A stretch of DNA of 64,000 nucleotides from Belnapia moabensis DSM 16746 (GCF_000745835.1 NZ_JQKB01000008.1:101660-165659), one strand, 5' to 3'; numbered from the stretch's first letter, positions 29,443 to 38,280 are shown. Numbers and translations: made by a program. Notes: generated by a model not told the origin, from the sequence alone.

Positions 29443-32400
29443 ATGATCGCACGCATCCTCGAAGCCTCGGTCCGCCAGCGCTGGCTGGTGGTGCTGCTGG
29501 TCGCCTCCGCCGCCGGGTTCGGCCTGCGCTCGCTGCAGTCGCTGCCGATCGACGCGGTGCCCGACATCACCAACAACCAGGTGCAGGTCAACACCCTGGC
29601 GCCTGCGCTGTCGCCCTACGAGGTCGAGAAGCAGGTGACGGTGCCGCTCGAGACCGCGCTGGCCGGCATCCGTGGCCTCGCCTCCACCCGCTCGCTGTCG
29701 CGCAACGGCTTCAGCCAGATCGTGGCGGTCTTCCTCGACGAGGTGGACATCTACTACGCCCGCCAGCAGGTGCTGGAGCGGCTGGCCGAGGCGCGCGAGC
29801 TGCTGCCGGTGGGCGCCGAGCCGCGACTGGGGCCGATCTCGACCGGCCTCGGCGAAGTCACGATGTGGACGCTCGACTGGGCGCCGCGCGCGCCCGGCGA
29901 CACGGCGCGCGACGGCCGCCCCGGCTGGCAGGCCGATGGCAGCTACCTCACGCCCGAGGGCCAGCGCCTGGCAACGGCGATCGAGCGGGACGCCTATCTG
30001 CGCACGCTGCAGGACTGGGTCATCCGCCCGCAGCTGCGCAACGTGGCGGGCGTCGCCGGCGTCGATGCCATCGGCGGCCTGGTGAAGCAGTACCATGTCG
30101 AGCCCGATCCGGCGCGGCTGATCGGCCTCGGTCTCTCCTTCGCCGCGGTGGCGGAGGCGCTGGAACGCAACAACCAGAGCCGCGGCGCCGGCTATATCGA
30201 GCGCGGCGGCGAGGGCTATGTCGTCCGCTCCGGCGGCCGGCTCGAAACATTAGAAGACATCCGCAACGTCGTCGTGACGACGCGGGAGGGCGTGCCCGTG
30301 CGCATCCGCGACATCGCCCGCGTCGAGGTCGGGCGCGAGCTGCGCACCGGCAGCGCCAGCGCGAACGGGGCCGAGGCGGTGGTCGGCACGGCGCTGATGC
30401 TGATCGGAGAGAACAGCCGCACCGTCGCCGCGGCGGTGGAGGCGAAGCTCGGCGGGATCGCCCGCACGCTGCCGCCCGGCATCCGGCTGCGCACCGTGCT
30501 CGACCGGACCGAGCTGGTCGATGCCACCATCCGCACCGTGGCGCGCAACCTCGCCGAGGGAGCGCTGCTCGTCGTCGTCGTGCTCTTCCTGATGCTCGGC
30601 AACCTGCGCGCGGCGGTGGTGACGGCGCTGGTCATCCCGGCGACGATGCTGCTGACCGCGACGGGGATGCTGGAAGGCGGCCTCAGCGCCAACCTGATGA
30701 GCCTCGGCGCGCTCGACTTCGGCCTGATCGTCGACGGCGCCGTCATCATCACCGAGAACAGCCTGCGTCACCTCGCCGCGCGGCAGCACGCGCTGGGGCG
30801 ACTGCTGCTGCTGCCCGAGCGGCTGGAGGCGGTGGCCGCCGCGGCGCGCGAGATGATCCGGCCCTCGGTCTTCGGCCAGGCCATCATCATCCTCGTCTAC
30901 CTGCCGCTGCTCAGCTTCGAGGGGGTGGAGGGCAAGATGTTCGCGCCCATGGCGCTGACCGTGATCATCGCGCTCGCCATGGCCTTCGTCCTGTCGCTGA
31001 CCTTCGTCCCCGCCATGGTCGCCCTGGCGGTCACGGGACGGGTGGAGGAGAAGGACAACCCGCTCCTGCGCGCGCTCGGGCGCATCTATGCCCCGGCGCT
31101 GGACCTCGCCCTGCGGCGGCCGCTGCCGGTCGCCGGCGGCGCGGCGATGCTCTTCCTCGGCGCGCTGCTGCTCGGCACGCGGCTCGGCTCGGAATTCATC
31201 CCGCAGCTCGACGAGGGGAACATCGCCATGCAGGCGATGCGCATCCCCTCCACCTCGCTCACCCAGTCGCAGGCGATGCAGCTCGGGGTCGAGGCCGCGG
31301 TGTCGCGCTTCCCCGAGGTCGCGGTGGTCTTCTCGAAGACCGGCACGGCGGAGGTGGCGACTGACCCGATGCCGCCCAACATCTCCGACACCTTCATCAT
31401 CCTGAAGCCGCGCGACCAATGGCCCGATCCGTCGCTGCCGAAGGCGGAGCTGGTGCGCCGCATCGGGGCGGCGGTACGGCGCCTGCCGGGCAACAATTAC
31501 GAGTTCTCCCAGCCCATCCAGATGCGCTTCAACGAGCTGTTGGCTGGCACCCGCGGCGACCTCGCCGTCAAGGTCTTCGGCGAGGAGGCGCCGCCGATGC
31601 TGGCGGCGGCCGAGCGGGTCGCCGGCATCCTCCGTGGCGTCGCTGGCGCCGAAGATGTGCGGGTGGAGCAGGCGACGGGCCTGCCTTTCCTCGAGATCAC
31701 CGTGGACAAGGCCGAGATCGCCCGGCGCGGCCTCGGCCTCGACGCGGTGCAGGAGGTGATCGGCACGGCGATCGGCGGGCGCGAGGCGGGCTGGATCTTC
31801 GAGGGGGATCGCCGCTTCGCCATCATGGTGCGGGTGGAGGAGGCGGTGCGGAGCGACTTCGAGGCGCTGCGCAACCTGCCGGTGGCGCTGCCCGGCGAGG
31901 CGCGCGCGAGCATCCCGCTCCGCAGCCTCGCCGCCTTCCGCCTGACCGAGGGGCCGAACCAGGTCAGCCGCGAGAACGGCCGGCGCCGCATCGTCGTCAC
32001 CGCCAACATCCGCGGCCGCGACATCGCCTTCGTCGTCGCCGAGGCACGGGCGCGGGTGGAGGCGGAGCTGCGCCTGCCCGCCGGCTCCTGGCTCACTTGG
32101 GGCGGGCAGTTCGAGAATTTGGAGGCGGCGCGACAGCGGCTGCTGGTGGTGGTGCCGGCGGTATTCTTCCTGGTCTTCCTGCTGCTCTACGCCGCTCTCG
32201 GCTCGCCGCGCGACGCGCTGCTGGTGTTCAGCGCCGTGCCCCTGGCGCTGACCGGCGGCATCGCCCTGCTCTGGCTTCGGGACATGCCGCTCTCGGTCTC
32301 GGCGGCGGTCGGCTTCATCGCCCTCTCCGGCGTCGCGGTGCTGAACGGCCTAGTCATGCTGAACCACATCCGGCAGCTGCGCGCCGAGGGCCTCGGGCGG

Positions 32401-32706
32401 GAGGCGGCGATCCGCCAGGGGGCGATGGACCGGCTGCGGCCGGTGGCGATGACCGCGCTCGTCGCCTCGCTCGGCTTCGTGCCGATGGCGCTCGCCACCG
32501 GGGCCGGCGCGGAGGTGCAGAAGCCGATCGCCACCGTGGTCATCGGCGGCCTCGTCACCGCCACCCTGCTGACGCTGATGGTGCTGCCCGCGCTCTATGC
32601 GCGCTTTGGCAGCGCCGATCCGCCTGTGGCAGAGGCCGGAGCCGAAGGCCCGACGGGGGAGCCAAGCCCGCGACGGCGGGTGCCGGACTTGGCTCGCATC
32701 GGTTAA
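29443..32706 (+). CDS. czcA: Heavy-metal efflux RND pump, CzcA family
   Basis: Proton-driven inner-membrane pump of 1087 residues with 12 membrane helices and two large periplasmic loops. The opening (RQRWLVVLLV) and the LPIDAVPDITNNQVQVNT block are typical of the HME family. The proton-relay helix reads DFGLIVDGAVIITEN, with D425, D431 and E438, which fits the DFGxxxDGAxxxxEN pattern described for divalent-cation (Co/Zn/Cd) pumps rather than monovalent Cu/Ag pumps. The second half has GVAVLNGLVMLNHIRQLR. The last 35 residues are polar. It starts two bases after the czcB stop. No CzcD or two-component regulator lies in the window. Confidence 0.94.
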   Translation: MIARILEASVRQRWLVVLLVASAAGFGLRSLQSLPIDAVPDITNNQVQVNTLAPALSPYEVEKQVTVPLETALAGIRGLASTRSLSRNGFSQIVAVFLDEVDIYYARQQVLERLAEARELLPVGAEPRLGPISTGLGEVTMWTLDWAPRAPGDTARDGRPGWQADGSYLTPEGQRLATAIERDAYLRTLQDWVIRPQLRNVAGVAGVDAIGGLVKQYHVEPDPARLIGLGLSFAAVAEALERNNQSRGAGYIERGGEGYVVRSGGRLETLEDIRNVVVTTREGVPVRIRDIARVEVGRELRTGSASANGAEAVVGTALMLIGENSRTVAAAVEAKLGGIARTLPPGIRLRTVLDRTELVDATIRTVARNLAEGALLVVVVLFLMLGNLRAAVVTALVIPATMLLTATGMLEGGLSANLMSLGALDFGLIVDGAVIITENSLRHLAARQHALGRLLLLPERLEAVAAAAREMIRPSVFGQAIIILVYLPLLSFEGVEGKMFAPMALTVIIALAMAFVLSLTFVPAMVALAVTGRVEEKDNPLLRALGRIYAPALDLALRRPLPVAGGAAMLFLGALLLGTRLGSEFIPQLDEGNIAMQAMRIPSTSLTQSQAMQLGVEAAVSRFPEVAVVFSKTGTAEVATDPMPPNISDTFIILKPRDQWPDPSLPKAELVRRIGAAVRRLPGNNYEFSQPIQMRFNELLAGTRGDLAVKVFGEEAPPMLAAAERVAGILRGVAGAEDVRVEQATGLPFLEITVDKAEIARRGLGLDAVQEVIGTAIGGREAGWIFEGDRRFAIMVRVEEAVRSDFEALRNLPVALPGEARASIPLRSLAAFRLTEGPNQVSRENGRRRIVVTANIRGRDIAFVVAEARARVEAELRLPAGSWLTWGGQFENLEAARQRLLVVVPAVFFLVFLLLYAALGSPRDALLVFSAVPLALTGGIALLWLRDMPLSVSAAVGFIALSGVAVLNGLVMLNHIRQLRAEGLGREAAIRQGAMDRLRPVAMTALVASLGFVPMALATGAGAEVQKPIATVVIGGLVTATLLTLMVLPALYARFGSADPPVAEAGAEGPTGEPSPRRRVPDLARIG

Positions 32707-32752
32707 GCGCACCGACCGTGGCGGCGGCGCGATGGACCGCCGTTACCCCATT

Positions 32753-32776
32753 CGCTATGTTCCGCTGGATATGACG
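32753..32776 (+). promoter_or_regulatory. Putative ModE-binding site (Mo-box) before modA
   Basis: CGCTATGTT (32753-32761), seven bases, then ATATGACG (32769-32776) form an imperfect inverted repeat. Half-site sequence and spacing closely follow the ModE site before E. coli modA as I recall it (CGTTATATT-N7-ACATAACG). It ends 16 bases before the modA start, and a modE gene lies two positions downstream. A bound ModE-molybdate would repress modA when molybdate is plentiful. Confidence 0.5.
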
Positions 32777-32791
32777 GATCGGGAGACCCGC

Positions 32792-33553
32792 ATGCGCCGC
32801 CGCCTCGCCCTGCTCGGCAGCCTCGCTCTCGCCGGCACGGCCCGCGCGCAGGCGCCGGTGACCGTCTTCGCCGCCGCCAGCCTGACCGATGCGCTCCGCG
32901 CCCTCGCCTCGGAATGGCAGGCGCGCAGCTATCCGGCGCCGCGTCTCTCCTTCGCCGCTTCCTCGGCCCTGGCCCGGCAGATCGAGCAGGGGGCGCCGGC
33001 CGACCTCTTCATGAGCGCCGATGAGCGCTGGGCCGATTACCTGCAACAGCGCGGCCTGCTGGCGGAGAGGACACGCAGCAGCCCAATCGGCAACGCCCTG
33101 GTCCTCATCGCCCCGGCCGGTGCCGCCCGCCCGGTGACGCTGACGCGGGAGACCGACCTCGCTGCCCTGCTCGGCCCCAACGGCCGCATCGCCACCGGCG
33201 ACCCGGCGCATGTGCCAGTCGGCCGCTATGCCGAGGCCGCGCTGACCTGGATGGGGCAATGGGGGGCGATCGCGCCGCGCCTCGCCCGCGCCGACAATGT
33301 CCGCTCCGCCCTGCTGCTGGTCGAGCGCGGCGAGGCGCCCTACGGCATCGTCTACGCGACCGATGCCGCGGCTGGCAGCGGCGTCCGCGTCGTCGGCACC
33401 TTCCCGGCGGCGAGCCACCCGCCGATTACCTATCCCTTCGCCTTGACCCGCCGGGCCGAGGGCCATGCGGAGGCCCGCGCCCTGCTCGGCTTCCTGGCCG
33501 GGCCGGAAGCGGCGCCGGCCTGGCAGCGCTTCGGCTTCTCGCTCGCGCGCTGA
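32792..33553 (+). CDS. modA: Molybdate ABC transporter substrate-binding protein
   Basis: Periplasmic molybdate/tungstate-binding protein of 253 residues with a signal peptide to about residue 19. Ligand-binding loops are visible: VFAAASLTDAL with the oxyanion-contacting serine, SFAASSALARQIEQGAPADLFMSAD, and the GEAPYGIVYATDA block. GDPAHVPVGRYAEAAL is also conserved. The ATG at 32792 has GGGAG seven bases upstream; the ATGs at 32731 and 32771 would include the proposed Mo-box. The permease ModB and ATPase ModC are not adjacent, which is unusual because modABC normally form one operon. modE follows 50 bases later. Confidence 0.93.
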   Translation: MRRRLALLGSLALAGTARAQAPVTVFAAASLTDALRALASEWQARSYPAPRLSFAASSALARQIEQGAPADLFMSADERWADYLQQRGLLAERTRSSPIGNALVLIAPAGAARPVTLTRETDLAALLGPNGRIATGDPAHVPVGRYAEAALTWMGQWGAIAPRLARADNVRSALLLVERGEAPYGIVYATDAAAGSGVRVVGTFPAASHPPITYPFALTRRAEGHAEARALLGFLAGPEAAPAWQRFGFSLAR

Positions 33554-33603
33554 CGGAGGTTTTTTCGCCGGGCGCCCAGGCGGAAGGCGCTACACTCGGC
33601 GGC

Positions 33604-33993
33604 ATGACCGCCGAGGGCTCCTCCAACACTGCCAGGGATACCGGCCTGCTCAGCCTGCGGATCGACCTGCCGCAGGGTCGCGTCGGCCCCGGTAAGATCG
33701 ACCTGCTCGAGGCGATCGACCGCGAGGGCTCCATCTCCGCCGCCGGCCGCGCTCTGGGGATGAGCTACAAGCGCGCCTGGGACCTGGTCGATGCGCTGAA
33801 CCGGCTGCTCGGCCAAGCGGCGGTGGAGGCGAGTTCCGGTGGCCATCGCGGCGGCGGCGCGAGGCTGACCGAGGCTGGCCGCAGCCTTGTCGCCGACTAC
33901 CGCGCCATCGAGCGGGCTGCCCAGCGCGCCGCGGAGCCTCGCCTTGCCGCGCTCCTGCTCCGAACGAAGGAGCCTCATACGGCGACGGAGTAG
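33604..33993 (+). CDS. ModE-family winged-helix regulator, DNA-binding domain only
   Basis: A 129-residue LysR-like winged helix-turn-helix protein of the ModE N-terminal type. The core reads GKIDLLEAIDREGSISAAGRALGMSYKRAWDLVDALN, the recognition part of ModE, and a wing with GGHRGGGARLTEAG. The two molybdate-binding Mop domains of full-length ModE are missing, so either it works as a short ModE-like repressor or it senses molybdate indirectly. The product is complete at its ATG and stop. It overlaps hemN by 19 bases at its 3' end, on opposite strands. Confidence 0.88.
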   Translation: MTAEGSSNTARDTGLLSLRIDLPQGRVGPGKIDLLEAIDREGSISAAGRALGMSYKRAWDLVDALNRLLGQAAVEASSGGHRGGGARLTEAGRSLVADYRAIERAAQRAAEPRLAALLLRTKEPHTATE

Positions 33994-35327
33994 CGTGCCG
34001 CCGCCGCCCCGGCATGGACGTCGAAGCAGGCTGCCACCTGCCGCACGAAGCGGCGCCCGAGCGGCGTCACCTCCAGCCGTCCCGGCCCGCGCCGTACCAG
34101 CCCTTCACCTTCCAACTCCACCAGCCGCGGCAGGGCATCGCGGATCACCGCGGCCGCCTCCGGCCGGTCGAGGTCGAGGTCGAGGGCGAAGTCGCACATC
34201 AGCCGCTCGATCAGGTTGCCGCGCAGCCGGTCCTCCACCGTCACTGCGAGGCCGTGGGCGACGGGCAGGTGCCCGGCCGCCACCGCCTCGGCATAGCGCC
34301 GCTCGTCGACCAGGTTCTGCGCGAAGCCGCCCGGCAACGAGCCAATGGCCGAGGCGCCGAGCCCGAGCAGCACCGGCGCCGCATCCGTCGTGTAGCCCTG
34401 GAAGTTGCGGCGCAGCCGCCCCTCCGCCGCGGCGATGGCCAGCGGGTCCTCCGGACGGGCGAAATGATCGAGGCCGAGTGCGACATAGCCGGCCGCCACC
34501 AGCTCCCGTTCCGCCCGCTCGGCCTGGGCCATCCGTGCCGCGGCGCCAGGCAGCAGGGCGGCGTCGATCGCTCGCTGATGCGGCCGGGCGCTGGGCAGAT
34601 GCGCATAGCCGAAGACCGCCAGCCGGTCGGCGCCGAGCCCGGCGGCGAAGCGCGCGCTGGCCGCCACATGATCCTCGGTCTGGCCCGGCAGCCCGTACAT
34701 CAGGTCGATGTTGACCCCGGCGATGCCCGCCGCGCGCAGCATCCGCGCCGCCTCGGCGACCTGCTCCACCGGCTGTGGCCGCCCGATGCGCCGCTGGATC
34801 TCCAGGTCGATGTCCTGCACGCCGAGGCTCGCCCGGGTGAAGCCGAGCTCCCCCAGCGTCCCGGCGAGCGGCGCGTCGAACAGCCGGGGGGCCAGCTCGA
34901 TCGCCAGCTCCGCCCCCGGCCGCAGGCCGAAGCGCTCCCGCAGCAGGCCGACCAGCGCCCGCAGCCCCTCCGGCCCGAGGATCGAAGGCGTGCCGCCGCC
35001 GAGATGCAGATGGGCGATGCCGCCATGCGCCGGCAGCGCCTCGGCGAGTTGCCCCGCCTCAGCCAGCAGCGCACCAAGATAGGCCTCGATCCGAGCCGCC
35101 GAGCGCGTCGGCCTCGTGTGGCAGGCGCAGTACCAACAGAGATCGCGGCAGAAGGGCACATGCACGTAGAGCGAGAGCGAATCGCCCGGGCTGACCTGTT
35201 CGGTCAGCCAGCGGCGATAGGTTGCTTCCTCCAGCGGCCCGAATTGTGCGGCCGTCGGGTAGCTGGTGTAGCGGGGCACCCGCGCCTCGGCGAGCAGCAG
35301 GCGGGAGGGCAGGGCGGTATCGGTCAT
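33975..35327 (-). CDS. hemN: Oxygen-independent coproporphyrinogen III oxidase
   Basis: Radical SAM enzyme of heme synthesis that converts coproporphyrinogen III to protoporphyrinogen IX without oxygen, 450 residues. The cluster motif is C60-x3-C64-x2-C67 followed by C69, as in HemN proper rather than HemW. Other blocks are HLHLGGGTPS, GVQDIDLEIQRRIGR, NIDLMYGLPGQT and the Q-G-Y-T-T segment (NFQGYTTDAA), all characteristic of true HemN. The ATG at 35327 matches the usual start; a longer frame reading is rejected. The gene is divergent from heme oxygenase, with a FixK/FNR-like palindrome between them. Confidence 0.95.
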   Translation of the reverse strand: MTDTALPSRLLLAEARVPRYTSYPTAAQFGPLEEATYRRWLTEQVSPGDSLSLYVHVPFCRDLCWYCACHTRPTRSAARIEAYLGALLAEAGQLAEALPAHGGIAHLHLGGGTPSILGPEGLRALVGLLRERFGLRPGAELAIELAPRLFDAPLAGTLGELGFTRASLGVQDIDLEIQRRIGRPQPVEQVAEAARMLRAAGIAGVNIDLMYGLPGQTEDHVAASARFAAGLGADRLAVFGYAHLPSARPHQRAIDAALLPGAAARMAQAERAERELVAAGYVALGLDHFARPEDPLAIAAAEGRLRRNFQGYTTDAAPVLLGLGASAIGSLPGGFAQNLVDERRYAEAVAAGHLPVAHGLAVTVEDRLRGNLIERLMCDFALDLDLDRPEAAAVIRDALPRLVELEGEGLVRRGPGRLEVTPLGRRFVRQVAACFDVHAGAAAARYSVAV

Positions 35328-35361
35328 GCCGGCAGGCTGCGCCCGCTCGGTGCGGGTGTCC

Positions 35362-35375
35362 TTGCGCCGGCGCAA
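35362..35375. promoter_or_regulatory. FixK/FNR-like palindrome between hemN and heme oxygenase
   Basis: TTGCGCCGGCGCAA is a perfect 14-base palindrome fitting TTG(A/C)-N6-(T/G)CAA, the FixK2-type box of alphaproteobacteria. Its centre lies 41-42 bases upstream of a start site near 35410 implied by a TCTTAA -10-like hexamer at 35397-35402, the class II activator position for the rightward gene. For hemN the same geometry would put the start on the ATG itself, so control of hemN is less certain. Confidence 0.5.
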
Positions 35376-35452
35376 ACCGGCAGGACCCGCCTCTGGTCTT
35401 AACCGGACCGGGCTGGTACGGTATCGCCCCAGCCAAGGTAGCCCGCGTCTCA

Positions 35453-36022
35453 GTGCCCTCCCACACGTCCTTCCGCTTTGCCCTCCGCGAGGCCACAGCC
35501 GCGGCGCATGAGCGGCTGCACCACATCCCCGCCTTCGAGGCCCTGGCCGAGGGCCGGCTGGATCGTCCGGCCTATGTCGCGCTGTTGCGCCGCCTGCTCG
35601 GCTTCCATGCGGCGATCGAGGCCGCCCTCGCAGCCGCTCCGCCGCTCGGCCGCTACGGCATCGACCTGGCCGAGCGCCGCCGGGCGCCGCTGCTGTGGGC
35701 CGACCTCGCCCATCTCGGTGCCTTGGCCGAGGCGCCGCTCGCCCCCGTACCCGGCTTCGCCACCGCCGCTGAGGCGCTCGGCGCCCTCTACGTGACCGAA
35801 GGCTCCATCCTCGGGGGCCACCAGCTCGCCCGCGGCCTCGACCATCTGCTGCCGCCGGGTGAGGGGAGGGGCTTCCTCCTCGGCCATGGCGCCCGGCACG
35901 GGGCGATGTGGGCCGCCTGCTGCGCCGCCATCGAGGCCTGCGGCGCCGAGCCCGGCGGCCTCGCCGGGATGCAGGCCGGCGCCGCCGCGACCTTCGCCGC
36001 CTTCGAAGCCTGGTTCGCCTGA
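35453..36022 (+). CDS. Biliverdin-producing heme oxygenase
   Basis: A 189-residue heme oxygenase that opens heme to biliverdin, carbon monoxide and iron. The proximal heme-ligand histidine is probably H19 in LREATAAAHERLHH. The distal-helix motif reads LYVTEGSILGGHQLARGL, matching BphO-type enzymes that supply biliverdin to bacteriophytochromes. No phytochrome gene is in the window, so iron recovery or heme turnover is equally possible. The start is GTG at 35453; upstream frame is open but has no similarity. The ribosome binding site is weak. It is divergent from hemN and may share a redox-responsive site. Confidence 0.87.
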   Translation: MPSHTSFRFALREATAAAHERLHHIPAFEALAEGRLDRPAYVALLRRLLGFHAAIEAALAAAPPLGRYGIDLAERRRAPLLWADLAHLGALAEAPLAPVPGFATAAEALGALYVTEGSILGGHQLARGLDHLLPPGEGRGFLLGHGARHGAMWAACCAAIEACGAEPGGLAGMQAGAAATFAAFEAWFA

Positions 36023-36076
36023 CGGCCCATGCATGACCCTGGCATTGCCGCCGCAGCCCGGCTAAGGAACGCCCCC

Positions 36077-37381
36077 ATGCCGCGCCCCTTCCGTTCCGCC
36101 GCCTTCGCCCTGCTGCTGGCCGCCGCCCTGCCCCTGCCGGCGGGCGCGCAGCTGCCGCCGCAATCCCAGGCTGCGGCGCAGACCAACCGCATCGTCGCCG
36201 TGATCAATGGCGAGGTGGTGAGCCGCGCCGACATCGTCGGCCGCGCCCGGCTCTTCGCCCTCAATGCCGGCATCGCCGTGGCACCCGAGGTGCTGGACCG
36301 CCTCACCCCGCAGGTCACCCGCCTGCTGATCGACGAGCGCCTTCGCCTGCAGGAGGTGCAGCGCCGCCGCATCCCCGTCGCCGATGGCGATGTCGCCGAG
36401 GCGGTGAAGGAGCTGGAGCAGCGCAACAACCTGCCGGAGGGCGCGCTCAGCCAGCAGCTCCGCCAGGTCGGCGTCCAGCCGCGCGTACTCTATGACCAGA
36501 TCCGCACCCAGATCGGCTGGGCCCGGCTGCTGCGCCAGCAGCTCGGCCCCACTGCCGTTCCCTCCGATGCCGAGGTGCAGGAAACCATCCGCGCCGCCGC
36601 CGCCCGCACCGGGCAGCCGGAATACCTGCTCTCCGAGATTTTCGTCCCGCTCGACGACCCGCGGAACGAGGCCGAGGTCAATCGCTTCACCGAGGAGGTG
36701 ATCCGCCAGCTCCGCGCCGGCATTCCCTTCCCGGTGGCGGCGACGCAGTTCAGCCAGTCGCAGACCGCCTTGCAGGGCGGCGACCTCGGCTGGACCCGGA
36801 AGGAGGACCTGGACCCGGCCGTCGCCGCCATCGCGGAGCGGATGCCGCCCGGCGCGATCAGCAACGCTATTAAGGTGCCCGGCGGCTACCAGATCATCGC
36901 GCTCCGCCAGAAGCGCGAGAGCGGCCGCGACCTCGCCACGCTCATCAGCGTCCGCCAGGCCTATTTCCCCTTCGCAGGCACGCTCGACCCCAACAACCCG
37001 ACGCAGCAGCAGCGCGACCAAGTGGAGAAGGCCCAGCGCCTCGCCGCCAATGCCCGCAGCTGCGATGCGGTCGAGGCCGCGGCGCGGACCGCCGGCGGCG
37101 GCGACCGCGCCGCCGATCCCGGCCAGATCCGGCTGGAGACGGTGAACCCGCCGCCGCTGCGGGCCATGCTGGCGGGCCTCGCTCCAGGCAAGCCCTCGCA
37201 GCCCATCTTGATGCCGGACGGCGTGCTGGTGATGATGGTCTGCTCCCGCGAGCAGCGGAACCTCGCCGAGCTGACGCCCGACCAGGCCAAGCAGCAGATG
37301 CTGCGGGACCGGATCGAGCTGCTGTCCCGCCAGCTCCAGCGCGACCTGCGCCGCCGCGCCGTGATCGAGATGCGGAACTGA
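36077..37381 (+). CDS. surA: SurA-type periplasmic chaperone/peptidyl-prolyl isomerase
   Basis: A 434-residue folding factor for outer-membrane proteins. The signal peptide ends near residue 25 (PAGAQ). The N-terminal chaperone domain begins NRIVAVINGEVVSRADI. The parvulin domain (about residues 190-290) has YLLSEIFVPLDD, GGDLGWTRKEDLDP and VPGGYQIIALRQKR. The C-terminal domain is less conserved and mentions a second, degenerate rotamase unit. The ATG at 36077 has AAGGA nine bases upstream. Its stop overlaps the proposed CTG start of rsmA; surA-(pdxA)-rsmA is a known proteobacterial neighbourhood, here without pdxA. Confidence 0.92.
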   Translation: MPRPFRSAAFALLLAAALPLPAGAQLPPQSQAAAQTNRIVAVINGEVVSRADIVGRARLFALNAGIAVAPEVLDRLTPQVTRLLIDERLRLQEVQRRRIPVADGDVAEAVKELEQRNNLPEGALSQQLRQVGVQPRVLYDQIRTQIGWARLLRQQLGPTAVPSDAEVQETIRAAAARTGQPEYLLSEIFVPLDDPRNEAEVNRFTEEVIRQLRAGIPFPVAATQFSQSQTALQGGDLGWTRKEDLDPAVAAIAERMPPGAISNAIKVPGGYQIIALRQKRESGRDLATLISVRQAYFPFAGTLDPNNPTQQQRDQVEKAQRLAANARSCDAVEAAARTAGGGDRAADPGQIRLETVNPPPLRAMLAGLAPGKPSQPILMPDGVLVMMVCSREQRNLAELTPDQAKQQMLRDRIELLSRQLQRDLRRRAVIEMRN

Positions 37382-38202
37382 CCACGCTTCCCTCGCTGCG
37401 GGAGACGATCGCCCGCCATGGGCTTGATGCGCGGAAGTCGCTTGGCCAGCATTTCCTGCTGGACGAGGCGCTTTGCGGCCGCATCGCTCGCCTCGCCGGC
37501 GACCTGACTGGGCGGCATGTGCTGGAGGTCGGCCCCGGCCCTGGCGGCCTAACGCGGGCCCTGCTCGCTGGCCCGGCCGAGACGGTGACGGCGGTGGAGC
37601 TCGACCGCCGCGCCATCGCCGCGCTCGCCGAGCTGGAGGCCGCCCATCCCGGCCGGCTCCGCGTCATCGAGGCGGACGCGCTGAGCATCGATGTCTCAGC
37701 ACTCATCCCCGCCCCGCGCGCCATCCTCGCCAACCTGCCCTACAATGTGGCGACGCCGCTGCTGGTCGGTTGGCTGCGCGGCGCCGCGGCGCTGACCGGC
37801 ATGGCGCTGATGTTTCAGCAGGAGGTCGCCGAGCGCATCTGCGCTGCGCCGGGGACGGAGGCCTATGGCCGCCTCGGCGTCCTCGCCCAGTGGCGCTGCC
37901 GCTGCGAGATGCTGCTGCGCCTGCCGCCCGGCGCCTTCAGCCCCCCACCCAAGGTCTGGTCCGCCGTGGTCGGCCTCACCCCGCATGCGGAGGATCCGGG
38001 CGAGGCGCTGTTCCGCAGCATGGAACGCCTGACCGCCGCCGCCTTCGGCCAGCGCCGCAAGATGCTGCGCGGCGCGCTCAAATCACTTGGCGATGCGGAA
38101 GGCCTGCTCGGCACGGCGGGGATCGCCGGTGACCGCCGGGCGGAGACGCTGAGCATCGCCGAATTCGACCGCCTCGCCCGGATGCTGCTCGCCCGCGCTT
38201 GA
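37378..38202 (+). CDS. rsmA: 16S rRNA (adenine1518-N6/adenine1519-N6)-dimethyltransferase, CTG start
   Basis: Dimethylates two adjacent adenines near the 3' end of 16S rRNA, a late 30S assembly step (KsgA). The SAM-binding motif LEVGPGPGG is around residues 49-57 and the catalytic NLPY motif is at 119-122. The family-defining N-terminal block KSLGQHFLLD (LGQHF at 22-26) lies upstream of the first ordinary start codon, GTG at 37519, so that start must be wrong. Reading back in frame, no ATG, GTG or TTG occurs; CTG at 37378 overlaps the surA stop as CTGA and gives a normal opening T-T-L-P-S-L-R-E-T. With CTG the protein has 274 residues, normal for RsmA. Confidence 0.9.
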   Translation: MTTLPSLRETIARHGLDARKSLGQHFLLDEALCGRIARLAGDLTGRHVLEVGPGPGGLTRALLAGPAETVTAVELDRRAIAALAELEAAHPGRLRVIEADALSIDVSALIPAPRAILANLPYNVATPLLVGWLRGAAALTGMALMFQQEVAERICAAPGTEAYGRLGVLAQWRCRCEMLLRLPPGAFSPPPKVWSAVVGLTPHAEDPGEALFRSMERLTAAAFGQRRKMLRGALKSLGDAEGLLGTAGIAGDRRAETLSIAEFDRLARMLLARA

Positions 38203-38280
38203 GGGGTGTTGCGGCGCAATAAGGCCCTTGGCCTCGCCTCACCGATTCGCCACCCTATCGCATTGTCCTCGAGGTGATAC

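Noticed and set aside
35327..35375. Leaderless hemN transcript driven from the FixK-like box
   Set aside because: The geometry would put the start on the ATG, but no -10 element is visible on that side; the heme oxygenase side fits better.
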